This document shows positions 27,524 through 37,849 of a stretch of 64,000 nt of DNA, in pieces. Made by a program: the position numbers and the translations under genes. The stretch comes from Muricoccus roseus (GTDB taxonomy: Bacteria; Pseudomonadota; Alphaproteobacteria; Acetobacterales; Acetobacteraceae): assembly GCF_900141905.1 (NCBI RefSeq), contig NZ_FQZF01000026.1:10447-74446 (forward strand), read 5' to 3'. Every line of letters begins with the position of its first letter. The stretch's first letter is position 1. The notes under the pieces are model-generated. The model saw only the letters and a program-made list of their open reading frames with translations. It searched no databases and had not been told where the DNA came from.

Positions 27524-28131
27524 GCCGCCCTCCCCATCGCCACCTCCCGCGCGCCCGGCAGGGGCAGCGGGAGATGCGTGGCGGCCAGCACGATGCCGCC
27601 CCGGGCGCGATGCGCCGCCAGCAGAGCGCCGAGTCGCACCACCGAGGCCGTGTCGAGCCCCAGCGTGGGCTCGTCCAGCAGCCAGAGCGGCGCGCCCCCC
27701 AGTGTCAGCCGCGCCAGCGCGAGCCGCCGGCGTTGCCCGGCGGAGAGCGTGCGGCAGGGCAACCCGCCGAGGCCCGAAAGTCCCATGGAGGCCAGCGCCG
27801 CCTCCGGGTCGCCGCCGCGCAGCCGCGCCCAGAAGCCGAGATCCTCGCGCGGGGTCAGCGACGGCTTGATCGCGTCCTGGTGGCCGAGATAGCGCGTGCG
27901 GGCGCCATGGGCGGCGGCGTCCAGCGCCACTTCCTCGCCCGACCAGGCCAGGCTCCCCGCCGCGGGCCGCAGCAGCCCCGCCAGCACCCGCAGCAGCGTG
28001 GACTTGCCCGCCCCGTTCGGCCCGAGCAGCAGCAGCGCCTCCCCCGGCGCCGCCCGCAGCGACAGCCCGGCGAAGACCACGCGTCCGCCGCGCCGCGCGG
28101 CCAAATCCTCCGCCGCCAGCACGTCTGCCAT
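27520..28131 (-). CDS. ccmA: Heme exporter ATP-binding protein CcmA
   Basis: ATPase of 203 residues. Walker A LGPNGAGKST, CcmA-specific YLGHQDAIKPSLTPREDLGFW, signature LSAGQRRRLALARL, Walker B LWLLDEPTLGLD, H-loop ATHLP. Divergent from acnA with 93 bp between start codons, a common arrangement in Rhodospirillales. With CcmB it supplies energy for release of heme-loaded CcmE. Confidence 0.95.
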   Translation of the reverse strand: MADVLAAEDLAARRGGRVVFAGLSLRAAPGEALLLLGPNGAGKSTLLRVLAGLLRPAAGSLAWSGEEVALDAAAHGARTRYLGHQDAIKPSLTPREDLGFWARLRGGDPEAALASMGLSGLGGLPCRTLSAGQRRRLALARLTLGGAPLWLLDEPTLGLDTASVVRLGALLAAHRARGGIVLAATHLPLPLPGAREVAMGRAA

Positions 28132-28224
28132 ACCCTCCGGGAAGCCCCCCGGCCCCTGGACCGGAAACCCTCGCCATGCTTCAAGCTGGCCTGAATTTCA
28201 AGAACGCGTGGGGAATTGCGACGC

Positions 28225-30930
<2,706 letters not shown>

Positions 30931-30958
30931 CCCGCCGGGCCGGAATGGGGTAAATGAG

Positions 30959-30990
30959 GGGGCGCGGGCCGCAAGGTCCGCGCCCCTTCT
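30959..30990 (+). terminator. Rho-independent terminator of acnA
   Basis: GC-rich arms 30959-30970 and 30975-30986 form a 12-bp stem (one G-T pair) closed by a GCAA tetraloop, followed by TTCT. It begins 28 nt after the acnA stop and lies 72 nt upstream of the next gene. Confidence 0.75.
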
Positions 30991-31062
30991 CGCAACCGCG
31001 GCAAGGGCCGCGGCGTTCGCCCGCCGCAAGCGGGGGATTCTGGCTCAAATGATCGGCAGCCC

Positions 31063-32025
31063 ATGACAGGCGCCGTCCTGGTGATGAACCGCCGCGCCGG
31101 CACCCTGGCGGGCCGGCCGGAGCTGCCCGACCTCATCGAGGCCGCGCTGTGCAGGGCGGGCTTTGACCTGACGGTGATTAGCGCGGAGGCGGCCCCCGAT
31201 ATCGGCGGCCAGATCCAGGCCGCGCTCGACACCGGCGCCCCCCTGATCATCGTCGGCGGCGGCGATGGCACCGTGCGCAGCGTTGCCGCCCGGCTGGCCG
31301 GCACGGATCGCATGCTCGCCATCCTGCCGCTCGGCACCCTGAACCTGCTCGCGCGGGATCTCGGCATGCCGCTGGACCCGTTGGAGGCGGCAGAGGCGCT
31401 GGCCCGGTCCGTCCCCCGCCGGATCGATCTGGGTGAGGTCAACGGGCAGATCTTCGCCTGCCAGTCCGTCATCGGCCTGCCCAACACAGTCGGCCGCGCC
31501 CGCCAGCGCTTCCGGCGCCGTGGCGGCCTCTATGTCGTGCTCCGCGTCATCATGGCGGCCGCCCGCGCCCTGCTCCGCCAGCGCCCCATGCGGCTGATGG
31601 TGAATGCGCCGGGCTGGCAGAAGCCCTGGCGCATCTGGACCCGCGCGATGTCGGTGGTGAACAACGCCTATGACGAGGGGACCGGGCTGATGTTCCACCG
31701 CTCCCGCCTCGATGGCGGGATGCTCAACCTCTATGTCAGCCGGAACTTCTCGATCGGCTGGACGGCGAAGATGCTGATTGCCATGGCGCTCGGCATGTGG
31801 AAGCGCTCCGACAGCATCCACATCCTCACCGGGCCATCCTTCACCATCCACGCCCGCCGGCGCCGCCTGCTCGTGATGAATGACGGCGAGGGCTCGGTGC
31901 TCCGCACCCCGCTGAACTACACGCTGCACCCCCGCGCCCTGGCCGTGCTGGCGCCCCCGCAGGCGGCCCCGGCGGAGGATAGGGCCGCGCCCACCACGGC
32001 CTCTTCGGTGCCTCCGCCGGAATGA
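31063..32025 (+). CDS. Diacylglycerol/lipid kinase family protein
   Basis: 320 residues. DAGK catalytic domain at about 1-130 with the ATP loop IIVGGGDGTVRSVA and LAILPLGTLNLLARDLG. The C-terminal beta-sandwich contains SVVNNAYDEGTG and LLVMNDGEG. YegS/BmrU-like; phosphorylates a lipid or sphingoid-type alcohol at the membrane face. The product is open. Overlaps the phosphoesterase gene by ATGA. Confidence 0.9.
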   Translation: MTGAVLVMNRRAGTLAGRPELPDLIEAALCRAGFDLTVISAEAAPDIGGQIQAALDTGAPLIIVGGGDGTVRSVAARLAGTDRMLAILPLGTLNLLARDLGMPLDPLEAAEALARSVPRRIDLGEVNGQIFACQSVIGLPNTVGRARQRFRRRGGLYVVLRVIMAAARALLRQRPMRLMVNAPGWQKPWRIWTRAMSVVNNAYDEGTGLMFHRSRLDGGMLNLYVSRNFSIGWTAKMLIAMALGMWKRSDSIHILTGPSFTIHARRRRLLVMNDGEGSVLRTPLNYTLHPRALAVLAPPQAAPAEDRAAPTTASSVPPPE

Positions 32026-32783
32026 GGGTGATCGACCACATCTCGGACCTGCACTTCTGCCGGGTGGACCGGGCCGCGACGGACGCGCTGCTCGCCCGGC
32101 TGAACGCGGACCCCGCCCATCTCGTCGTCGTCTCCGGGGACCTGACCATGCGCGCGCGCCGGCACGAATACCGGGCCGCCCGCGCCTTCCTCGACGCGCT
32201 GAACCCGCCCTGGCTCGCCGTGCCCGGTAATCACGACATCACCGCCTATTATCCCTGGGAGCGTTTCCTCGACCCCTTTGGGCGCTGGCAGAGCCTCGTC
32301 TCCGACGAGATGGAGCCGGTCTTCGAGGATGAGGAGATCCAGGTCCTCGGACTCAACACCGTCTCGCGCGGCGGCCTGCATCTGCAATGGGAGAACGGCA
32401 AGGTGCCGCGGGCCGGGCTGCTGCGCCTGCTCCGCCGCCTGCGCCGCATGGAGGAGGGCCGCTTCCGGATCGTGGTCGCGCACCACCCCTTCCTCGCCCC
32501 GCCGGAGCAGCCAGGCACGCCCGTCGTCGCGCGGGGTGAACGTGCCCTGCGCGATCTCGCCCGTGGCGGGGTGCGCCTTGTCCTCTCGGGACATCTCCAT
32601 GTCGGCTACCACAACACGCACGACATCCGGGCGGAGGAGGGCAGCCGCCTGACCGTCCTCCAGGCCGGCTCCGCCACCTCCACCCGTCTTCGGGGAGAGG
32701 CCAATGCCTACAACCGCGTCACCGTGGAAGGCGGCCGTGCCCGCTGGACCTCCCACCACTGGGACGGAACGGAGTGGCGCTGA
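32022..32783 (+). CDS. Metallophosphoesterase (calcineurin-like)
   Basis: 253 residues with the full two-metal set: ISDLHFCR (Asp, His), VVSGDLTMRARRHEY (GD), AVPGNHD (GNHD), VAHHPF, and SGHLHVGY (GHxH). The closest type is class III CpdA-like phosphodiesterase. Translationally coupled to the lipid kinase, so it may act on a related phospholipid or nucleotide. Its stop TGA directly abuts the stop of the convergent kinase gene (TGATCA). Confidence 0.9.
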   Translation: MRVIDHISDLHFCRVDRAATDALLARLNADPAHLVVVSGDLTMRARRHEYRAARAFLDALNPPWLAVPGNHDITAYYPWERFLDPFGRWQSLVSDEMEPVFEDEEIQVLGLNTVSRGGLHLQWENGKVPRAGLLRLLRRLRRMEEGRFRIVVAHHPFLAPPEQPGTPVVARGERALRDLARGGVRLVLSGHLHVGYHNTHDIRAEEGSRLTVLQAGSATSTRLRGEANAYNRVTVEGGRARWTSHHWDGTEWR

Positions 32784-35090
32784 TCAGGCCGATTTCGGCC
32801 CGGCTGCCCGCCTTTCCTCCAGCGGGATGATGTTGCCGCGGCCAGGGGCCGCCAGCGCGGCCACCGCCGCCGCCAGCGCGGCCTGGCTGAAGGGCTTGTT
32901 CAGCTTCGTCAGCCGCCCCGCCACCTCCGCCGGCAGGTCCGCATAGCCGCTCACCAGCAGCACCGGCAGGCCGGGCCGGGCGAGATGCAGGGCACCGGCC
33001 AGTTGCACGCCGGTCATCCCCGGCATCGCCTGGTCGGTCACCACCAGCTCGACCGGATGCCCCTCCTCCAGAAGGGCCAGCGCCTCCGCGCCGGACGCGG
33101 CCTGCAACACGCGGTGCCCCAGGTCCTCCAGCATGGCCGCGGTGTTTGCCAGCACCAGCGCATCGTCATCCACGGCCAGGACCAGCAACGACTCGACCGT
33201 CCGGATCTCCGACGCCGGCTGCGGCTCGGCGGGAGGAAGGGCGGCCTCCGCCTCCGCGGCCGGCAGCCAGATCTCCACGGTGGTGCCCTGCCCGGGCTGG
33301 CTCCGCAGCACCAGCCGGCCGCCGGACTGCGCCGCCAGCCCCTGGGCCATGGGCAGGCCGAGCCCCGTCCCTTTTCCCACGCCCTTGGTGGTGAAAAAGG
33401 GCTCCGTCGCCCGCGCCAGGGTGGCGGCGTCCATGCCCATGCCCGTATCGGCGACGGAGAGCAGGAGGTAGCGCCCCGGCTCCAGGGATCCGGGCCCGCC
33501 CGGCAGCACGATGCGCTCCGCCGCGGCGATGCTGAGCGCCCCGCCCTCCGGCATCGCGTCCCGCGCATTCACCGCCAGGTTCAGCGGAGCCAGTTCCAGC
33601 TGGTTCGCATCCACATGGGCGCGCGGCAGTTCGGTCGGGAAACGGGTCTCGATCCGCACCATCGGCCCGATGGAGCGTTCCAGCAGCTCCGCCATCCCCC
33701 GCACCAGCTCCGGCACCTCCACCGCGCGCGGCTTCAGGTCCTGCTTGCGGGCGAAGGCCAGCAGGCGCTGCGTCAGCCCGGTTCCACGCCGCACACCCTG
33801 AAGGGCGTTGTCCAGCAGCCGCGCTGCCTTCGGGTCATCCGGCAGGCGCTTGCGCAGCATCTCCAGATTGCCCAGCACCACGGCCAGCAAGTTGTTGAAG
33901 TCATGCGCCACGCCGCCGGTGAGCTGGCCGATGGCCTCGATCTTCTGGGACTGCCGCAGCGCCTCCTCCGCGCGCCGCCGCTCCGTCACATCGGTCAGCC
34001 CGCCCAGCACGCGCAGCGCCGCCCCGGGCTCGGCCTCCTCCAGCCGGGCGGAAACCAGCACGTCGAGGAAGTCGCCCGCCCGGGTCACCGCCCGGTACTC
34101 CACCTCCCGCAGCGCCCCGCCGCCGGTGAGGGCGGGCCAGTCCGTCTGCACGAAGCGCCGGGCCGAGGCCTCGGTGAGGAAATTGATCAGCGGCCGGCCG
34201 ACCACCTCCTCCCGCCGGTAGCCCAGCAGCGCGAGCCAGGCCTCCGTCACATCCTCGATCCGCCCCTCGCGGTCGAGGGAATGCAGCGGCAGCGGGGTGC
34301 GCTGGTAGAGCGCGCGGAAGCGCTCCCCGCTCCGCCGCAGCGCCTGTGCCTCCCGCTCCGAGAGCATGGCGAAGCGCCGGTCGAACATAGCGGCGGCCAG
34401 GCTGAGGAAGAGGATGAAGAAGGTGGAGGCCGCGACGGCGAGGGCGAGGGTGACCTGGTTGAGGCTGGCGGAGCCATGCGCCATGTCCACGCCGGGATGG
34501 GCCGTGAAGACGGCGCCGTGCATGCTAGCGTAATGCATGCCGGCGATCGCGACGCCCATCACCACCGCCGCGGCCGCCCGCACGGCCATCCGGCTGGCCT
34601 GGGTGGAAAGCCAGAGCGCCACGGTCGCCGCGCCGATCGCGATCAGGACCGAGGCGGCGACCCAGCCATGGCCGTAGCTCAGATCCGCCGCCATCTTCAT
34701 GGCGGCCATGCCCATGTAGTGCATGGCGACGATGCCCAGCCCCATGAGCAGGCCGCTGGCGAGCAGCACCGGCACCCCCGTCCGGGCCCGGCTGACTAAC
34801 AGGAAGCTCAGCCCCGTTGCCAGGATGGCCACGGCGAGGGACAGCAGGGTGAGCCAGAGATCATAGCCCACCTCCATCCCGGGCATGCTGAAGGCCAGCA
34901 TGGCGACGAAATGCATGGCCCAGATGCCGCCGCCCATGGCGACCGCGGCAGTGGCCAGCCAGGCGTGCCGCGCCAGCCCGGCCGAGGCGCGCATCCGGCT
35001 GGCCAGGTCGAGCGCGGTGTAGGAGGCAGCCATGGCGATGAGGATCGAGAGCACGATCAGCGTCGCATCATGCATCCCGGGAATGATCAT
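32784..35090 (-). CDS. MHYT-PAS hybrid sensor histidine kinase/response regulator
   Basis: 768 residues. Three MHYT repeats in about seven membrane helices (residues 1-245): AMHFVAM, AMHYMGM, GMHYASM; the Met/His pairs are proposed to bind copper and so sense O2, CO or NO. PAS at about 260-375. His[19 protein letters not shown] (phospho-His). HATPase: [30 protein letters not shown]-terminal receiver at about 635-745 with phospho-Asp in [11 protein letters not shown] and Lys in LNKPF. No separate regulator gene is adjacent. An in-frame ATG five codons later is an alternative start. Confidence 0.93.
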   Translation of the reverse strand: MIIPGMHDATLIVLSILIAMAASYTALDLASRMRASAGLARHAWLATAAVAMGGGIWAMHFVAMLAFSMPGMEVGYDLWLTLLSLAVAILATGLSFLLVSRARTGVPVLLASGLLMGLGIVAMHYMGMAAMKMAADLSYGHGWVAASVLIAIGAATVALWLSTQASRMAVRAAAAVVMGVAIAGMHYASMHGAVFTAHPGVDMAHGSASLNQVTLALAVAASTFFILFLSLAAAMFDRRFAMLSEREAQALRRSGERFRALYQRTPLPLHSLDREGRIEDVTEAWLALLGYRREEVVGRPLINFLTEASARRFVQTDWPALTGGGALREVEYRAVTRAGDFLDVLVSARLEEAEPGAALRVLGGLTDVTERRRAEEALRQSQKIEAIGQLTGGVAHDFNNLLAVVLGNLEMLRKRLPDDPKAARLLDNALQGVRRGTGLTQRLLAFARKQDLKPRAVEVPELVRGMAELLERSIGPMVRIETRFPTELPRAHVDANQLELAPLNLAVNARDAMPEGGALSIAAAERIVLPGGPGSLEPGRYLLLSVADTGMGMDAATLARATEPFFTTKGVGKGTGLGLPMAQGLAAQSGGRLVLRSQPGQGTTVEIWLPAAEAEAALPPAEPQPASEIRTVESLLVLAVDDDALVLANTAAMLEDLGHRVLQAASGAEALALLEEGHPVELVVTDQAMPGMTGVQLAGALHLARPGLPVLLVSGYADLPAEVAGRLTKLNKPFSQAALAAAVAALAAPGRGNIIPLEERRAAGPKSA

Positions 35091-35318
35091 CTCCGATCCT
35101 GTCTCCCGCGGCTCGTCGGATGTTCGGTAGACCGGAACGGTCTGCCCACCGCCCCGCTAGGCCTCAACTATGTCCGGAGAAAGACCGCCGCCGGGAACTT
35201 GTCGACCGGGCGTCCGAGCGCACCCTCCAGGCGCCCGGTGGCCGGGATCATGGGAACCGGTGAAGCCCAACTGGCGGGCTGACCGGCTGGGCCAGCCGAT
35301 GCCGCGTGAGGAAGGTCC
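35091..35318. other. Intergenic region upstream of the hybrid kinase
   Basis: 228 bp between the kinase start and the stop of the HepT-like gene, both on the minus strand. No coding frame with family resemblance; no clear promoter or terminator could be pinned down. Confidence 0.45.
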
Positions 35319-35693
35319 TTAGCCCGGCTGCCCTCCGGACTTGATGCTCCGCGGCAGCAGCGCGGCGACGAGCCGGAGGGCGGGCCGCAGTTCCTCGCGG
35401 CAATAGTCGGCCAAGCTCCACAGCACATCGCTGTCCATGCGGTTGAGAGATCGTCCGGCCAGCCCGCTTAGTGGCAGGAGCACGGGCTCGAGGCGGCCAT
35501 GGAGCCGTGGCGCCGCCGCCCGGAGCTGCTCGGCCAGGGCGACGAGCCGCTCGAGGCAGATCTCGCACCCGTCCCGCCGGAGCGTGTCGGCGGCGAAGCT
35601 CCGGCGCGTGCCCTGCCCCCGATAGGCATCGCAGGTATCGATCTCGCGAAGCATCGCCTGGATGGTTCGCTGGCAAGCGCGCGGCGAGATCAC
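35319..35693 (-). CDS. Orphan HepT-like (DUF86) protein, degenerate motif
   Basis: 124 residues, mostly helical. The pattern of hydrophobic and acidic positions fits HepT toxins (RTIQAMLREIDTCD, then FAADTLRRDGCEICLERL, then DSDVLWSLADYC). In HepT the RNase motif is Arg-x4-His-x-Tyr; the matching place here reads GRSLNRMDSDVLW and lacks the His and Tyr. No MntA nucleotidyltransferase antitoxin is adjacent. If the assignment holds, this is an inactivated or altered relic. It faces a TetR gene across a 110-bp promoter region. Confidence 0.5.
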   Translation of the reverse strand: MISPRACQRTIQAMLREIDTCDAYRGQGTRRSFAADTLRRDGCEICLERLVALAEQLRAAAPRLHGRLEPVLLPLSGLAGRSLNRMDSDVLWSLADYCREELRPALRLVAALLPRSIKSGGQPG

Positions 35694-35719
35694 GACGGGC
35701 TCCTTGGCGGCTGGCCCCA

Positions 35720-35747
35720 GTTAGACGGGCGCGGCCGACAAGGTCAA
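35720..35747 (-). promoter_or_regulatory. Candidate promoter of the HepT-like gene
   Basis: On the minus strand TTGACC (35747-35742) and TCTAAC (35725-35720) are separated by 16 nt and lie 26 nt before the ATG at 35693. The -35 box overlaps the inverted repeat at 35746-35757. Confidence 0.4.
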
Positions 35748-35757
35748 TCGACTGATT
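35746..35757. promoter_or_regulatory. Candidate TetR operator (AATC-N4-GATT)
   Basis: AATC-GACT-GATT inverted repeat in the AT-richest part of the 110-bp region between the HepT-like gene and the TetR gene. Position over the -35 box of the HepT-like promoter suggests repression by the divergent TetR protein. Arms are only 4 bp, so the call is tentative. Confidence 0.35.
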
Positions 35758-35803
35758 AAACCCGCAGGTCGTCCCGCTCCCGATATGCGTGTAGAAGGAC
35801 GCC

Positions 35804-36586
35804 ATGAGGCCGCCTCTCCGCACGGACGCCCCGGCGCCGGGCAAGCGTTCGAAGCCAGCCGACGAAGAAAGGGCGCAGTTTCCTCGTGGAGAGGAGGTGC
35901 GGCAGCGCATCCTCGCGGCAAGCATCGAGGAGTTCGCCGATCACGGCTACAAGGGCGCGAGCACGCGCGGCATCGCATCCCGCGCCGACGTCAACATCGC
36001 CGCGCTGAACTACTATTTCGGCGGAAAGCCGAAGCTGTATCGCGCCTCGGTGGACTACATCGTCGACTGGACGAACCAGCTCCTCGAACCCATCGCGGCG
36101 GAAGCGCGCGCCGCGCTGCAGCGGGAGGATCTGTCCCCTCAGGAGGCCCGGCGGGTGCTGGCCTCCTATCTCGGCAACCTCTCAGGCTTCTTCCTCGGCG
36201 CTCACGGAGAGGGCTGGCGGCCGAGCTGGAGCATTCTCCTCGCGCGCACCGAGTTCGAGCCGCCGGAAGGTGATCCCTGGACCTTCAGCTCGACCTTGGG
36301 AATTCTCATGTTGCCATTCGGCGGCCTGACCGCCCGCGCCCTGGGCCGCCCGCCCGAGGACGAGGAATGCCGCGCGATCGCGCTCGGGATGCTGGCCCAG
36401 GTTCTCTTCTTCCGGGTGAAGCCGTCGGGCGAAATGCCCGGCATGGGCTGGGAGCATGTGGATGAGACCCGCAAGGCCCTGATGCAAGGCGTGCTGGTCA
36501 GAAGCTGCCTCGCCACCATCGACGCCTTTGCGGCTGTTGGAAGCCCTGCGCCTTCTCCAGGGCGGGGTGGAAGTTCCGCCGCCTAG
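35804..36586 (+). CDS. TetR/AcrR-family regulator with CerR-type C-terminal domain
   Basis: 260 residues. HTH at about 33-80: RQRILAASIEEFADHGYKG, then STRGIASRADVNIAALNYYF. The C-terminal domain resembles CerR/CecR (DUF1956) types: LYRASVDYIVDWTNQLLEPI and WSILLARTEFEPPEGD. Divergent from the HepT-like gene; convergent with an MFS gene whose stop is 10 nt away. CerR-type regulators usually control efflux pumps; the MFS transporter next door is a possible target, though it is convergent, not divergent. Confidence 0.9.
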   Translation: MRPPLRTDAPAPGKRSKPADEERAQFPRGEEVRQRILAASIEEFADHGYKGASTRGIASRADVNIAALNYYFGGKPKLYRASVDYIVDWTNQLLEPIAAEARAALQREDLSPQEARRVLASYLGNLSGFFLGAHGEGWRPSWSILLARTEFEPPEGDPWTFSSTLGILMLPFGGLTARALGRPPEDEECRAIALGMLAQVLFFRVKPSGEMPGMGWEHVDETRKALMQGVLVRSCLATIDAFAAVGSPAPSPGRGGSSAA

Positions 36587-36596
36587 GACCACGCGG

Positions 36597-37778
36597 TCAC
36601 CGCCCGGCCCGCCATCCCCAGGCGACCGGCACCGCCAGGGCGCAGAGCAGCGCCATGGCGAGGAAGGCCCCGCCCTCCACCCGGGCATAAAGCCAGCCCG
36701 TCGCCAGCATGGCCACGGCCTGCGCCCCGGTGGTCCCCAGGGCCGCGTGCAGGCTTTGCGCCGCCAGCGCCTCCCCGGGCGGCGGGTTGGCCGAGAGCCA
36801 GCGCATCGCGCCCATGTACTGGGCGCCGAAGGTCAGCGCGTGCAGCGCCTGCAACGGGACGAGCGCCCAGAGCTCGGTGGTGATCCCCATCGCCACCCAG
36901 CGCAGCATCCCCGCCCCAGCCGCCAGCAGCATCAACCCGCGCGGGCTCACCCGCCCCAGCAGGGGCCGCGCCCAGAGGAAGAGCAGGACCTCGGCCATCA
37001 CCCCCTCGGCCCAGAGCAGCCCGATGGTTTCCGCGGAATGCCCGGCCCGCGCCCAGTGGATGGAGGAGAAGCCGTAGCAGGCCGCATGGGAGCCCTGGAC
37101 CAGCGCGCTGATCGCGACCAGCCGCCCGAAGCCGGGCCGCCGCAGGAGGTGAAGGGCGAAGGCCCCGCGCAGCCCGCCGCCGCCCGCCCGGCGGAGCGCC
37201 TGCCCTCCCGCCGGGGGCCGCGGCAGCAGCCAGGCGGCCAGCGCGGCCGCCGCGTAGGAACCGGCCAGCAGCCAGGGAACCGCGGCATAGCCGCCCCATG
37301 CCGCCATGCCCCCCGCCCCGGCGGCGCCCAGGATGAAGGCGGCCGAACCCGCGGCCCGCACCGGCCCGTAATCCACCCCGGCCCGGCGGGTGGCGGCCAG
37401 GGCCATCGCCTCCCCCACCGGGCTGAGCGGCGCCATGGCGGCCGCGAAGAGGAGCTGGACGCCGAGCACCGCCCAGAACCCCTCGGCCGGCAGGAAGAGC
37501 GGCGCCGCCAGCGCGGCCAGCGCCGCGCAGGGGATCAGGACCGCCCGCCCATCCCCGATCCGGTCCGCCAGCCGCCCCAGGGCCGGGCTGACGAAGAAGC
37601 GGATGAGCGAGCCGGCGAAGAGGATCTGGGCCACGGCCTCCGCCCCGAGCCCCCTTCCGGCCAGGAAGGGCGGCAGGAAGGGCATGGAGACGCCCACCCC
37701 GAGGAAGCAGGCCGCGAGAAGCAGGGCGAAGCGGGCCAGCGGAGGGGCCGTTTCAGGCACGGAGGGGGACGTGGTCAT
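36597..37778 (-). CDS. MFS transporter (HcaT/phenylpropionate permease-like)
   Basis: 393 residues with 12 predicted membrane segments. Begins ARFALLLAACFLGVGVSMPF, then LGRLADRIGDGRA (MFS motif between TM2 and TM3), GPVRAAGSAAFILGA, and ACYGFSSIHWARAGHSAETIG, which is typical of the MFS_1-like family that includes E. coli HcaT and LacY relatives. Substrate unknown. Divergent from the helicase gene with 71 bp between starts. Confidence 0.88.
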   Translation of the reverse strand: MTTSPSVPETAPPLARFALLLAACFLGVGVSMPFLPPFLAGRGLGAEAVAQILFAGSLIRFFVSPALGRLADRIGDGRAVLIPCAALAALAAPLFLPAEGFWAVLGVQLLFAAAMAPLSPVGEAMALAATRRAGVDYGPVRAAGSAAFILGAAGAGGMAAWGGYAAVPWLLAGSYAAAALAAWLLPRPPAGGQALRRAGGGGLRGAFALHLLRRPGFGRLVAISALVQGSHAACYGFSSIHWARAGHSAETIGLLWAEGVMAEVLLFLWARPLLGRVSPRGLMLLAAGAGMLRWVAMGITTELWALVPLQALHALTFGAQYMGAMRWLSANPPPGEALAAQSLHAALGTTGAQAVAMLATGWLYARVEGGAFLAMALLCALAVPVAWGWRAGR

Positions 37779-37849
37779 GGAGTGCCGACAACCTCCCCCC
37801 AGCCTCCGCGCTTGCCAAGCCCGTCCCGGGGGGCCACACGTCGCCGCAG

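Noticed and set aside
25361-27892. Very long open frame on the plus strand opposite the PL5-like and ccm genes
   Set aside because: Gln/Arg/Gly-rich translation without family motifs, antisense to well-supported genes; a product of high-GC third-position bias.
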